Source of the DNA: Anthoceros angustus
Lineage: Eukaryota; Streptophyta; Anthocerotopsida; Anthocerotales; Anthocerotaceae
NCBI GenBank assembly: GCA_010909165.1
Contig: MU008196.1
Span: 186,001 to 250,000, forward strand
Direction of reading: 5' to 3'
DNA: 64,000 nucleotides
Numbering within the stretch: the stretch's first letter is position 1; each line of letters opens with the position of its first letter. Below, piece after piece: positions 11,176-26,072 of the stretch. Below the pieces are notes generated by a model, which was not told where the DNA came from, made no database searches, and saw only the letters and a program-made list of their open reading frames with translations. The translations under genes and the position numbers were made by a program.

Positions 11176-12580
11176 CTCCTTGATAGCCTTGCTATCCTTC
11201 TCCCCACGATCAGGGCAATCGCTTGGGTATCACGGCGGCTCTCACCTCCAACTCCTCTACTTCACAGCAGCTTGCTTCACTAATGGAGTATCAATTAGCT
11301 GACTGATGGTCAGCACATCCTTCAAAGCCTTTGTCTTCTCATTCCCTCACAGTCGACTGACTGCCTTCCTCTCGGTGGGCAGTCTTTCCACTCCTGACTG
11401 TCGATGTTGGGTGGAACTCCTGTGACTCGGTCATCTCCTAGGGTGGGTTAGTTCCACCACCCTGCTCCATGGGGGTTGCCTCCTGTACACATGGTGGCCA
11501 CTCTTCCTCTTCCATTGGCTCCTCCCCTCTTATAGGAGCTCCCCAAACCCTAGCATGTAAGTGGACTGCATCTCTTCTTCCTTGGCGTCAGACGCCGGGG
11601 TGGTCTCAGTTCGTGATTGATGGCTAATCATTGCTTATTTGTGATGGCATACAACCATGCATGACAACCACCCCTATACATCATTACCTGGATGTACGTA
11701 AGGTATATCCATATAACATCATGATATCCCATACACATGCACGCCATCTCCTCAAATTAGCATTCTTGCCCATGTATTCATGTATATCCACACGTAATCA
11801 TGCATGCATCATACATCATCCCACATATATTTTATTCATTCCACATACATTTTATGCATTCCACATATATCTATATGCATCCATATGCCATATCATGTAC
11901 ACTATAAGTCCAGGGCATGCCATCCATGGGCACGACTTGCTATGATGTGTCTCGACACATGTTTTTGTGTCCTATTTACTTGTCTAATCCTATAGTCTGA
12001 TCCTACCATGCCATGACAGCCCCTGTGTATTCTTTTGCATCACTCTAATTGAATCTTGTGAGCTCAAATCAAGCAAAGATTCGATTTGAGCTCCTTGGCC
12101 ATTAAGGTAATCCCCGTCAGTCCAAGTCGAGTAGGGTCGCAAAAGAAATTATTTATTACCTTCTTTTATCCCAATTTATATCTTTTATCTCTGATATATC
12201 TATAAATACCTTCATATTTTATCCCTACCTTATTATCCTATATTATCACATACTATCATGTACATTTACTCCGTATTACAGGGCATTACAGCTGTCCTTC
12301 CAAGCCTTAGTGGAACATGGATAGATACTCAAGTCCCACGACATAACAAATTCAGTCCAAGTGGAATTGAATACATTCGCATTATTTAGCAACTTGTCCA
12401 TGGAGCCCACACAAATGGCCTGCTACACAACCTCCCCTTCCGGCGCCCCACTCCCCGAGAAAAAGCCCAAAATGCACAACTCACCAAACAAAACATAGTT
12501 CTCGTGGAATATACAGGGTGGACGATACAGCGGTAGGTACTTTGTAATGCTCTTGCTGCTTAAGCCTCCCCCTTCGCCAT
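11176..12580. other. Intergenic region upstream of the NDR kinase
   Basis: I see no gene here. 11700-11900 is a low-complexity stretch rich in CATAC, CATTCC and CATATAT. The region closest to the kinase (12300-12580) presumably contains its promoter, but no clear TATA box could be assigned. Confidence 0.5.
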
Positions 12581-12785
12581 CCGAGTGCAACGAGCATGCG
12601 TGTCCAGGACGTGGCTGATCTTGCGGCTCCTGGATGTTGGTCTCGTACCGTTGCGGGTACCTGCCCTCTGCTGGTGTTTTGCAGAATGCTCTAACTTACT
12701 GCGGCGAGCGTGTATCAATCTGTGGTCATTTGTAGTTGCCGAATATCAAGTGAATCGGGACAACCTATCGGTGGGTGGTCTGCCC

Positions 12786-18348
<5,563 letters not shown>

Positions 18349-18490
18349 CCTAGTTATTTTACTGAATCGGTAACTAGGGTATTGGCCGGCGTGCGGTGGC
18401 CGACCTGATATGGAGTCAGAATAGTGCTGGGCAATCTAAATGCCACTTATATTTACTGTTATAAATGCTCTTAGAGTAACACCCCCTTTT
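18349..18490. other. Kinase 3' flank
   Basis: This is the 3' flank of the kinase gene, merging into gypsy LTR sequence near 18490-18500. No polyadenylation signal was assigned with confidence. Confidence 0.4.
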
Positions 18491-18990
18491 CAGCTAGGTG
18501 GGGCAGTCACGCAGTTAACGACAAAACCATCACCAAACACCAGCATTAGGCCTCCAAGTAGCCCGCCGTCCTTCCACGGGACGACTCGTAGTCAACATGT
18601 CTGCCGCTGCTATTTATTCCTGCAAGAATACATGAGAGATCAGAGAGAGCTCCCCATCTTTGCCTAAGCTAGGAGCTTATCTCTCTCCCCTCATCTCCTC
18701 CTCAACAGCTCTCGTCTAGCACGCTCACACTCTAGGCTCGCAAGGCCTCTAGGCTCCAAAGTCCTATCCTCACAAGAGTGTAGCTCCCAAGTGCTAGGAT
18801 CCTTCTAGACATGCTCACACTCTAGGCTCCCAAGGCCTCTCTCATCTCCTTTTATAGGGAGGCTTACAACATTTCCAAAGTAACTGCCTACAGCAAACTT
18901 TCTTCCTTAAGCCCTAAGCTAAGTCTTACCACCACTACTTACAACTTACTAACTAGATCCAGGGCTGCATGCTTCTCATGCAAGGCTTCT
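18490..18990 (-). repeat. Gypsy 3' LTR
   Basis: It lies just downstream of the integrase C-terminus, after a purine-rich tract (minus-strand CAGTGGGGGAGAAAG near 18998-19012) that fits a polypurine tract. Two parts match the 5' LTR (18759-18840 with 23818-23898; 18843-18993 with 23973-24123). A further block (AGTAGCCCGCCGTCC near 18557) matches the LTRs at 52520 and 53920, so these belong to one LTR family. Confidence 0.8.
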
Positions 18991-19025
18991 TACTTTCTCC
19001 CCCACTGGGAAAAGAATCATTGTCC

Positions 19026-19354
19026 TCAGTGGTAGCCAAAGTATCGAGAGATCATCCAGGATCCTTTCTGAATATCCTCTAACGTTACCCAAACTGGATC
19101 TGAGATCCCACACAACTTTACCATATACTGTGGTACGATTCCATGTTTTGTCGGCACGCTACTCTCTGCAAGGAATTCCTCAATTTCCCTTGATCCTTGA
19201 TTATCTTTGCGAGAACACTGTACTTCTTCTTGTCCATGTCTTCTTTCTCTTTGCCTGGCACAAATGGTTTCAGTAGTGATACATGAAACATATTGTGTGC
19301 AAAAATCCATTCAGGCAGCTGTAACTTGTAAACCACTTCTCCAATGCGCTTCAA
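19026..19354 (-). pseudogene. Gypsy integrase C-terminus with chromodomain-like tail
   Basis: The minus-strand frame 19354-19118 has the typical end of a gypsy integrase (RIGEVVYKLQLPEWIF, FHVSLLKPFVPG). After a frame break the next frame (19310-19026) carries EIEEFLAE, then YMVKLCGISDPVWVTLED and GSWMI, a layout like a chromodomain (YLVKW-like strand, then a W-containing helix). Chromodomains in this position target integration to particular chromatin in chromoviruses. The homologous fragment at 53020-53440 has the same motifs. Confidence 0.8.
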
Positions 19355-19356
19355 TA

Positions 19357-19963
19357 CTATCTTGGCCTTAACTTAAGAGTTAATCCTTGAGGTAATGGGA
19401 AATGCTTCAATTTCACCCATACTTTATCCCCAACATTGAAGACAGTTTCTCTCTTGTGCCTATGAGCATATTTCTTCTGACGTGCTTGAGCTTTGGCTAA
19501 AATTCCTTTGGCAATCTCATGCCTAGCCTTCAACTGCTCAATGAATCGGCGTGGATCTCTAGTGGTAGTATCGAAAACTTCAGCATTTAGCATGGATACC
19601 ACATCCAGTGCTGAATTTCCTCCCATCTCAAAAGGACTACATCCCAGAGAGTTGTGTGCAGTGTTGTTATAACAAAATTCTTCATCGTCTAGATGATTAG
19701 TCCAATCCCTCTGATCAATGTGCACATAATGCCTTAAGTATTCTTCTTGGATTCGGTTGCCTCGCTCAGTTGAGCCATCAGTATCTGGATGGAAAGCTGT
19801 GCTCATACATAACTCCACATTCAAGCTTTTCATCAAATGCTGCCAAAATTCTCCTTGGATCCCTATCACTCACAATCTGCATAGGTAAGCCATGATACTT
19901 GTATACATACTTCTTAAACAAGCTGGCTACCTCAAAAGCTGTCACTCGCCTCTTTGTAGGGAT
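19357..19963 (-). pseudogene. Gypsy integrase core
   Basis: Encodes KYVYKYHGLPMQIVSDRD, then FWQHLMKSL, AFHPDTDGSTERGNR and [15 protein letters not shown], typical of the retroviral-type integrase core. The second aspartate lies in VSDRD and the glutamate in STERGNR. A frame break falls near 19870, just after SDRDP. Upstream, the core is cut by an LTR-A insertion at 19964. Confidence 0.85.
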
Positions 19964-20309
19964 TGTTGAGATTGGAAGCTAGCCATGCTTCAAGAGGGTC
20001 AGAAGTGTCAAGAAAGCAAGTGTTCAGAATTGCAAAACTAAGACTACCTAAACGAGGCCTTAAAACACAAATGAAGAGCAACTTTGAGCAAACAACACAA
20101 AGACAATAGTCAAAGAGCTGAACCTACTATAGCTAGCTGGTCTCACCCCTTTTTAAACCCTAAAGAGTGTCACTCACGTTTCCTACTCAACATGGGGTAT
20201 ATGTTTCCCATTTACCCACTTCTATATACTTATAGTAAGCTCAACCACCTACATCTTTTACGCATAGTCATATCCATCTTAACAAACTCAGTAAGCTGCA
20301 TCCTCAACA
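19964..20309 (-). mobile_element. LTR-A copy inside gypsy integrase
   Basis: A complete LTR-A (346 bp) beginning TGTTGAG and ending CTCAACA in either reading direction. It splits the integrase between ...CFP and PTKRRV. The flanking pentamers on the minus strand are TTCCC and ATCCC, matching at four of five positions, so a slightly decayed target duplication is likely. The insertion predates the tandem duplication that also copied it to 20786-21119. Confidence 0.85.
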
Positions 20310-20513
20310 GGGAAAGCAGTGAGGAATGCTATACCTTAACTTGAATCTATCCACCACTGTCATGATAGCTGTACAACCATTACTGGGTGGTAAAGGCATG
20401 ATAAAATTGATCTGATAATACCCCGCCATCAGATCTAGCTTGGTGAAATACTTGGCACCCTTCAACCTGTCAAACATATCATCCATTCTTGGCAAAGGAT
20501 ATGCATTCTTCAT
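20310..20513 (-). pseudogene. Gypsy RT start fused to integrase start (internal deletion)
   Basis: The minus strand reads [24 protein letters not shown] and GYYQI from the reverse transcriptase, and then passes directly into NFIMPLPPS and [10 protein letters not shown], which belong to the integrase (first aspartate in VVDRF). The catalytic YxDD region, the RNase H and the integrase zinc domain are missing, so a deletion of about 1-1.5 kb relative to a normal gypsy element has joined RT to IN in frame. Confidence 0.8.
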
Positions 20514-21350
20514 CGTCTAGATGATTAGTCCAATCCCTCGATCAATGTGCACATAATGCCTTAAGTATTCTTCTTGGATTCGGTTGCCTCGCTCGGTTGA
20601 GCCATCGATCTGGATGGAAAGCGTGCTCATACATAACTCCACATTCAAGCTTTTCATCAAATGCTGCCAAAATTCTCCTTGGATCCCTATCACTCACAAT
20701 CTGCATAGGTAAGCCATGATACTTGTATACATACTTCTTAAAACAAGCTGGCTACCTCAAAAACACACCGCCTCTTTGTAGGGATTGTTGAGATTGGAAG
20801 CTAGCCATGCTTCAAGAGGGTCAAGTGTCAAGAAAGCAAGTGTTGCAAAACTAAGACTACCTAAAGCGAGGCCTTAAAACACAAATGAAGAGCAACTTTG
20901 AGCAAACAACACAAAGACAATAGTCAAAGAGCTGAACCTACTATAGCTAGCTGGTCTCACCTTTTAAACCCTAAAGAGTGTCACTCACGTTTCCTACTCA
21001 ACATGGGGTATATGTTTCCCATTTACCCACTTCTATATACTTATAGTAAGCTCAACCACCTACATCTTTTACGCATAGTCATATCCATCTTAACAAACTC
21101 GATGGCTGCATCCTCAACAGGAAAGCAGTGAGGAATGCTATACCTTAACTTGAATCTATCCACCATCATGATAGCTGTACAACCATTCGGGTGGTAAAGG
21201 CATGATAAAATTGATCTGATAGTACCCCATCAGATCTAGCTTGGTGAAATACTTGGCACCCTTCAACCTGTCAAACATATCATCCATTCTTGGCAAAGGA
21301 TATGCATTCTTCACTGTAATTTGATTCAGAGCTCTGTAATCTAAACACAT
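20507..21350 (-). repeat. Tandem duplicate of the IN / LTR-A / RT block (840 bp)
   Basis: This repeats 19675-20513 in the same order: integrase piece, LTR-A (20786-21119), and RT-IN fusion (21120-21350). The junction near 20500-20515 falls in ATTCTTCA, an 8-bp sequence present at both parental ends (19677 and 21306). The copies differ at many small sites, often where one has CAG or CTG and the other CGG or CG. Confidence 0.85.
20786..21119 (-). mobile_element. LTR-A copy (duplicated with its host block)
   Basis: A second LTR-A in the gypsy element, with the same flanks as the copy at 19964. It therefore arose by duplication of the block rather than by a new insertion. It is about 12 bp shorter than its partner owing to small deletions. 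Confidence 0.85.
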
Positions 21351-21635
21351 CCTTAGTCCTCCATTCTTCTTGCGTAAACAATACCGCGCACCAAAGGAGA
21401 CTTAGAGACTCGATATATCCCTTTGCCAGGTTGGATAGTTGTCGCTTGAGTTCCGTAGCTCATCCTGCGACAATCTATATGGTGCTCTCAACGGAGGCGT
21501 ACTCCCTAGCCTCAATTCTATCTCATGATCTACTACTCTGTGAGACGGTAAAGGTGGCAATTCATCGCATCAAATCCTTAAAATCATCCAAGACAGCTTG
21601 TAATTCCTTCGGGATGTCTTTCTCTTGATTCTTCC
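21351..21635 (-). pseudogene. Gypsy protease-RT interval
   Basis: On the minus strand, [20 protein letters not shown] marks the beginning of the RT fingers domain just left of 21400. The stretch between the RT and the protease is broken by frameshifts and no other motif is visible. Confidence 0.65.
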
Positions 21636-22171
21636 TCAAGACCATCCTCTAATCCGGAGCATAACTAGATAAAGCTCCTTCTTACATCTTATGTCTTGCT
21701 TGAGCTCTCTTTTTGAAATCAACTGTACTGAGCACATCTCAAGCTTCTGACTAAGATTAGCACAAACCACCTTGTGCTTTCCATTCTTCAATATCTCAAT
21801 GGTGCGGGACTTCACATCTACACGCACTTCATTGGATTTCATCCACTCTAGACCCAAGATAACATCATGGTCATCCATGTCTACAACTGTGAAACTCATG
21901 TATCCTTCCCACGCTTCTATTTGCAGCTTTACTCCATGCAATTCACCCAAGAAAAGCAGAGTTCCTTTAGCTTGCTTGATTCCATATGGCGCGGAAGTAC
22001 TAGCCCAAGCTCTTTCGCCTTGCGAGGAGTTATAAAATTGTGGGTGGCGGCAGAGTCCAACAATAACTCTACTTCTAAGCCATTCATCTTTCCACATATA
22101 TACATAAGGGCTCCACCTTCCCTCAAAATAGTGTCATCCTTGACACTAGATGACTCACCACATGTTGTCAC
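21636..22171 (-). pseudogene. Gypsy aspartic protease
   Basis: A retropepsin-like protein: MNGLEVELLLDSAATHNFI contains the catalytic D-S-A, followed by the hydrophobic MDDHDVILGLEWM segment typical of the retroviral protease flap and helix region. A frameshift near 21950-22090 divides it into two overlapping frames. It lies directly after the gag zinc knuckle, as expected. Confidence 0.8.
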
Positions 22172-22192
22172 AACAATATGTGGCCACTGACA

Positions 22193-22606
22193 TCATTTGG
22201 GCTCTGCAGAAAGCTCCTGAATCCGAAGTGCTGCAGCTTGAGGATTGGCGGCTTTCACATTTAGTTGGGAATTCCCAGCATGCGGACAATCTTTCGCAAA
22301 ATGTTCTTGCTCTCCACAACTGAAGCACACACCAAATTGAGGGCCTGACGTCCTTTGGCTTCCACGGCCACGACCTCTATTGGCTCCTCTTCCTCTTCCT
22401 CTGCCAACATTATCATTTGTTCCAATATGCCCAGTGTTGGTGGCTCTTCCTCTACCTCTTGATCTTCCCTGAAAAGATCTTGGATACCTTCCTCTGAAAG
22501 ACACTGGTGCTTCCTCGGCACGACTTGTGTCAGGTATCGCATCTGCAGCTACAATAGCCTCTCGCAGAGTTTGAGGTTTTGTCATCTGAATTCTATCCGA
22601 GCCCAC
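22193..22606 (-). pseudogene. Gypsy gag C-terminus with CCHC zinc knuckle
   Basis: An arginine/glycine-rich stretch (RGRGRGANRGRGRGS) is followed by CFSCGEQEHFAKDC, a perfect C-X2-C-X4-H-X4-C nucleic-acid-binding knuckle. It overlaps the preceding gag frame by about 25 bases in another frame, so one frameshift separates it from the capsid part. Confidence 0.85.
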
Positions 22607-23020
22607 CTCTTGAGTCCACTATAAAACCTGTGGAGCTTATCCACCTCCTGCATATCAGGGCATTGTAACACAGCTGTGCTAAATTCACTCACATATTGCC
22701 GCAACATTCCTGTGTGCTTCACATTCTCTAGCATCCTTCTTGCCAGCATAGATGCATTAGTTGGCTGGAATTGAAGTTGCAGGGCATCTTTGAATTCTGC
22801 CCAGGTGGAAATAGTTTCCACTCTATTACCTTGCGCAATACTGTGAACATAAGTTCTCCACCAAGTAAGAGCGTACCCTTCTAAGAAGGTAACGATGTGA
22901 TCTAGATACTCTTCCTGCGGAATCCTCTGTGATAGAAAGTATCCTTCCAATGAGAAAAACCACGAATTGATTTTCTCCACATCTCGTTCACCCTTATACC
23001 TATATGGGGCAACGCAGACT
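22582..23020 (-). pseudogene. Gypsy gag capsid region, copy 1
   Basis: Retrotrans_gag-like sequence: KINSWFFSLEGYFLSQR, ALTWWRTYV, TWAEFKDALQLQF and LRQYVSEFSTAVLQCPDM. It is a near copy of 23264-23656, because the block 22390-23020 has been tandemly duplicated. Confidence 0.85.
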
Positions 23021-23034
23021 CAACTTCCTCTGCC

Positions 23035-23783
23035 TCCCAACATTATCATTTGTTCCAATATGCCTAGTGTTGGTGGTTCTTCCTCTACCTCTTGATCTTC
23101 CCTGAAAAGATCTTGGATACCTTCCTCACGAAAGACACGGTGCTTCCTCGGCACGACTTGTGTCGTATCGCATCTGCAGCTAATAGCCTCTCGCGAGTTT
23201 GAGGTTTTGTCATCGAATTCTATCCGAGCCCACCTCTTGAGTCCACTATAAAACACATGGAGCTTATCCACCTCCACGCATATCGGGGCATTGTAACACA
23301 GCTGTGCTAAATTCACTCACATATTGCCGCAACATTCCTGTGTGCTTCACATTCTCTAGCATCCTTCTTGCCAGCATAGATGCATTAGTTGGCTGGAATT
23401 GAAGTTGCAGTGCATCTTTGAATTCTGCCCAGGTGGAAATAGTTTCCACTCTATTACCTTGTTCAATACTCTGGACATAAGTTCTCCACCAAGTAAGAGC
23501 GTACCCTTCTAAGAAGTTAACGATGTGATCTAGATACTCTTCCTGCGGAATCCTCTGTGATAGAAAGTATCCTTCCAATGAGAAAAACCACGAATTGATT
23601 TTCTCCACATCTCGTTCACCCTTATACCTATATGGGGGCTGAACGCTTAGACTCAACTTCCTCTGCCGTTCCAGGAATTAGTGGCTCCATCTGAAGCTCA
23701 TCCACTGCGGTCTCGACCATAGGAACCTTCTCTTTCTTCCGCTGTATTCTCTCTGCTCTGCCTGGCTCTTCAGGATCAGCCAT
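23035..23783 (-). pseudogene. Gypsy gag N-terminus and duplicated capsid region
   Basis: The likely gag start is the minus-strand ATG at 23783 (MADPEEPGRAERIQ). A frameshift near 23640 precedes the capsid frame (23656-23264), which has the same motifs as copy 1. The duplicate's junction at about 23020-23036 contains CTTCCTCTGCC, an 11-bp sequence found at both parental ends (near 22399 and 23655). The lower part (23264-23035) is frame-broken by CTG/CAG-type losses. Confidence 0.85.
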
Positions 23784-23814
23784 CTCCAGATAGCGCCCTA
23801 GCTAAAAGAGCTAT

Positions 23815-24130
23815 CCAAAGTTCTATCCTCACAAGAGTGTAGCTCCCAAGTGCTAGGATCCTTCTAGACATGCTCACACTCTAGGCTCCCAAGGCCTCTA
23901 GGCTACAAAGTCCTATCCTCACAAGAGTGTAGCTCCCCATGCTAGGATCACAAGATGCTTCTCGGACTAGCCTCATCTCCTTTTATAGGGAGGCTTACAA
24001 CATTTCCAAAGTAACTGCCTAAAGCAGACTTTCTTCCTTAAGCCCTAAGCTAAGTCTTACCACCACTACTTACAACTTACTAACTAGATCCAGGGCTGCA
24101 TGCTTCTCATGCAAGGCTTCTTACTCTTAG
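23815..24130 (-). repeat. Gypsy 5' LTR (partial)
   Basis: About 310 bp that matches two blocks of the 3' LTR but lacks its remaining part. It carries a duplicated CTATCCTCACAAGAGTG motif. No convincing primer-binding site is seen between it and gag. Confidence 0.75.
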
Positions 24131-24250
24131 AGTGTAATACCCCTCCTCGAAGGCCTTTGAAAGACGCAGGCGGTGTTAACACATCACCACACACTACCCT
24201 CCTCAGAAGTACCTATTGATTCCAGAAAACGGAGTCTCTCCAACCCCTTC
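24131..24250. other. Short spacer
   Basis: The spacer between the gypsy LTR and the minisatellite; nothing recognisable is seen. Confidence 0.4.
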
Positions 24251-24257
24251 GTTGACA

Positions 24258-24600
24258 GGGTCCGTTAGGGGACCTGCACCGGCGAGCCTTATGGGCAGGG
24301 TTTTAGAATGACCGGGTCCGTTTGGGGACCTGCACCGGCGAGCCTCATGGGCAGGGTTTTAGGCTGACCGGGTCCGTTTTGGGACCTACATCGGCGAGCC
24401 TCATGGGCAGGGTTTTAGATTGACCGGGTCCATTTGGGGACCTGCACCGGCGAGCCTCATGGGCAGGATTTTAGATTGACCGGGTCCGTTTGGGGACTTA
24501 CACCAGCGAACCTCATGGATAGAGTTTTAGATTGACCGGGTCTGTTTGGAGGCAGGCCTGCACCGGCAAGCCCCTCACAGGCTGGGTTTTAGATTGACTG
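24258..24600. repeat. Minisatellite, 56-bp unit, about six copies
   Basis: Direct repeats, each starting GTCCGTTTGGGGACC and containing CACCGGCGAGCCTCATGGGC and TTTTAGATTGACCGG. The first four units are well conserved and the last two are diverged. There are no unique spacers. A second, longer motif (TCCTAGCCTCGGTCCCGG) follows twice at 24603 and 24700. Confidence 0.9.
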
Positions 24601-24642
24601 CATCCTAGCCTCGGTCCCGGTTCCAGACTAGATAGAAAAAGG

Positions 24643-24930
24643 TCAGAGATTGGCGGAGTTAGAATAAGGCATTTCACCTAGAAAACCCTGCCCGCATCCT
24701 AGCCTCGGTCCCGGTTCCTGACTATATAGAAAAGGGTTAGGGATTGGCGGAGTTGGAATATTTGCGACAGAAAGAAGATTCCTCACAGTATGAGGCATAT
24801 GATGCACGTCCTTAATACCTGTAGACTGTCCTCTTGGTAGATGGACCCGTAACACTCCTTGTCCCTTGATGTCATGTGGCCAACCGCCAAGGATCCGAAA
24901 TTCTTTGGAATTGAACACTCATGACCTGCA
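24643..24930 (-). pseudogene. Copia protease-region fragment
   Basis: The minus strand encodes GVLRVHLPRG, then IKDVHHMPHTVRNLLSVANI, matching the strand after the copia protease active site (typically KDVLHVPxLxxNLLSV). About 90 residues survive, with no active-site aspartate. A partial duplicate of the same sequence lies at 24940-25006. Confidence 0.65.
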
Positions 24931-25006
24931 TCGGCAATTTTTGCGACACAAAGAAGATTCCTCGCAAGATGAGGCGCCTAATGCACGTCCTTAATACCTA
25001 TAGACT

Positions 25007-25351
25007 TGTTGAGGATGCAGCTTATTGAGTTTGTTAAGATGGATATGACTATGCGTAAAAGATGTAGGTGATTGAGCTTACTATAAGTATATAGAAGTTG
25101 GTAAATGGGAAACATATACCCCATATTGAGTAGGAAACGTGAGTGACACTCTTTAGGGTTTAAAAGGGGTGAGACCAGCTAGGTATAGCAGGTTCAGCTC
25201 TTTGACTATTGTCTTTATGTTGTTTGCTCAAAGTTGCTCTTCATTTGTGTTTTAAGGCCTTGTTTAGATGGTCTTAGTTTTGCAATTCTTGACACTTGCT
25301 TTCTTGACACTTCTGACCCTCTTGAAGCATGGCTAGCTTCCAATCTCAACA
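25007..25351 (+). mobile_element. LTR-A, 5' LTR with adjoining gag (plus orientation)
   Basis: A complete 345-bp LTR from TGTTGAGGATGCAG to TCTCAACA. The gag start codon lies inside the LTR (25329), so the last seven codons of LTR sequence (MASFQSQ) begin the Gag protein. The primer-binding site follows directly. It faces an inverted partner at 25723-26072. Confidence 0.9.
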
Positions 25352-25510
25352 GGTTATAGGCCCACACACCCAAGGCATGGTGACACTACAAGTCATTTCC
25401 AAATTTCGTGGTAACAATTTCAACTTGTGGAAGCTCAAGATGCAGATGCTGTTGGCTGAGAAAGGCTTGTGGGGGATAGTGTCAGGAACTGAGAAATGTG
25501 GTCTTCATGG
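25329..25510 (+). pseudogene. Copia-A gag N-terminus
   Basis: Encodes MASFQSQQVIGPHTQG, then FRGNNFNLWKLKMQMLLAEK and GLWGIVSGTE. This is the usual N-terminus of copia-type gag (the F-x-G-x-N-(F/Y)-x-x-W motif), and it is cut after about 60 residues. It passes directly into a scrap of reversed integrase-region sequence (25500-25560). Confidence 0.8.
25352..25370 (+). promoter_or_regulatory. Primer-binding site, half-tRNA(iMet) type
   Basis: GGTTATAGGCCCACACACC directly follows the LTR end. The core is complementary to the anticodon stem-loop of plant initiator tRNA-Met (which contains TGGGCCCATAACC), with one mismatch here. The inverted copy reads TTATGGGCCCAC on the minus strand (25722-25703), an exact match. 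Drosophila copia and yeast Ty5 prime from a cleaved initiator tRNA in the same way. Confidence 0.75.
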
Positions 25511-25584
25511 GGCCACAAATGTCTGAGTGAATCAAATCTAGCACATGGTTAGCTCTACTTCCTGCGCTCTTCCGGCCGCTGCTC

Positions 25585-25722
25585 AGTTCCTGACACTATC
25601 CCCCACAAGCCTTTCTCGGCCAACAGCATCTGCATCTTGAACTTCCACAAGTTCAAGTTGTTATTACCAAATTTGGAAATGACTTGTAGTGTCACCATGC
25701 CTTGGTGTGTGGGCCCATAATC
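25585..25722 (-). pseudogene. Copia-A gag N-terminus and primer site, inverted copy
   Basis: The minus strand repeats the gag start and primer-binding site of 25352-25500 (TTATGGGCCCAC, then the VTLQVISKFG-like stretch and LLAEKGLWGIVSGTE). It has scattered differences from the plus copy, so the two are not a recent exact duplication. Confidence 0.8.
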
Positions 25723-26072
25723 TGTTGAGATTAGAAGCTAGTTATGCTTCAAGAGGTTCAGAAGTGTCAAGAAAGCAAGTGTTCAGAATTGCAAAACTAA
25801 GACACCTAACCGAGGCCTTAAAACACAAATGAAGAACAACTTTGAGCAAACAACCCAAAGACAATAGTCAAAGAGCTGAACCTACTACAGCTAGCTGGTC
25901 TCACCCCTTTTTAAACCCTAAAAAGTGTCACTCACGTTTCCTACTCAATATGGGGTATATGTTTCCCATTTACCCACTTCTATATACTTATAGTAAGCTC
26001 AATCACCTACATCTTTTACGCATAGTCATATCATATTCATCTTAACAAACTCAGTAAGCTGCATCCTCAACA
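25723..26072 (-). mobile_element. LTR-A, inverted copy
   Basis: A complete 350-bp LTR-A in minus orientation, adjoining the inverted gag start. With 25007-25510 it forms an inverted repeat of about 490 bp around a spacer of roughly 75-80 bases. On its right it abuts a truncated copia RNase H without a visible polypurine tract. Confidence 0.9.

Larger units (their letters stand above)
18490..24130 (-). mobile_element. Decayed Ty3/gypsy (chromovirus-like) retrotransposon
   Basis: The element runs on the minus strand from a 5' LTR (about 24130 down to 23815) to a 3' LTR (about 18990 down to 18490). In order it encodes gag with a CCHC knuckle, an aspartic protease, the start of the reverse transcriptase, an integrase core and a chromodomain-like C-terminus. 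The LTRs share long near-identical stretches, including a TATA-like block (CTCCTTTTATAGGGAGGC read on plus) and a shared CTTAAGCCCTAAGCTAAGTC block. Most of the RT and all of the RNase H are missing, several frames are broken, and two internal blocks are tandemly duplicated. It cannot be autonomous. Confidence 0.9.

Noticed and set aside
24258-24600. Regular repeats suggesting a CRISPR-like array
   Set aside because: The 56-bp units abut with no unique spacers, and the window is eukaryotic; it is a minisatellite.
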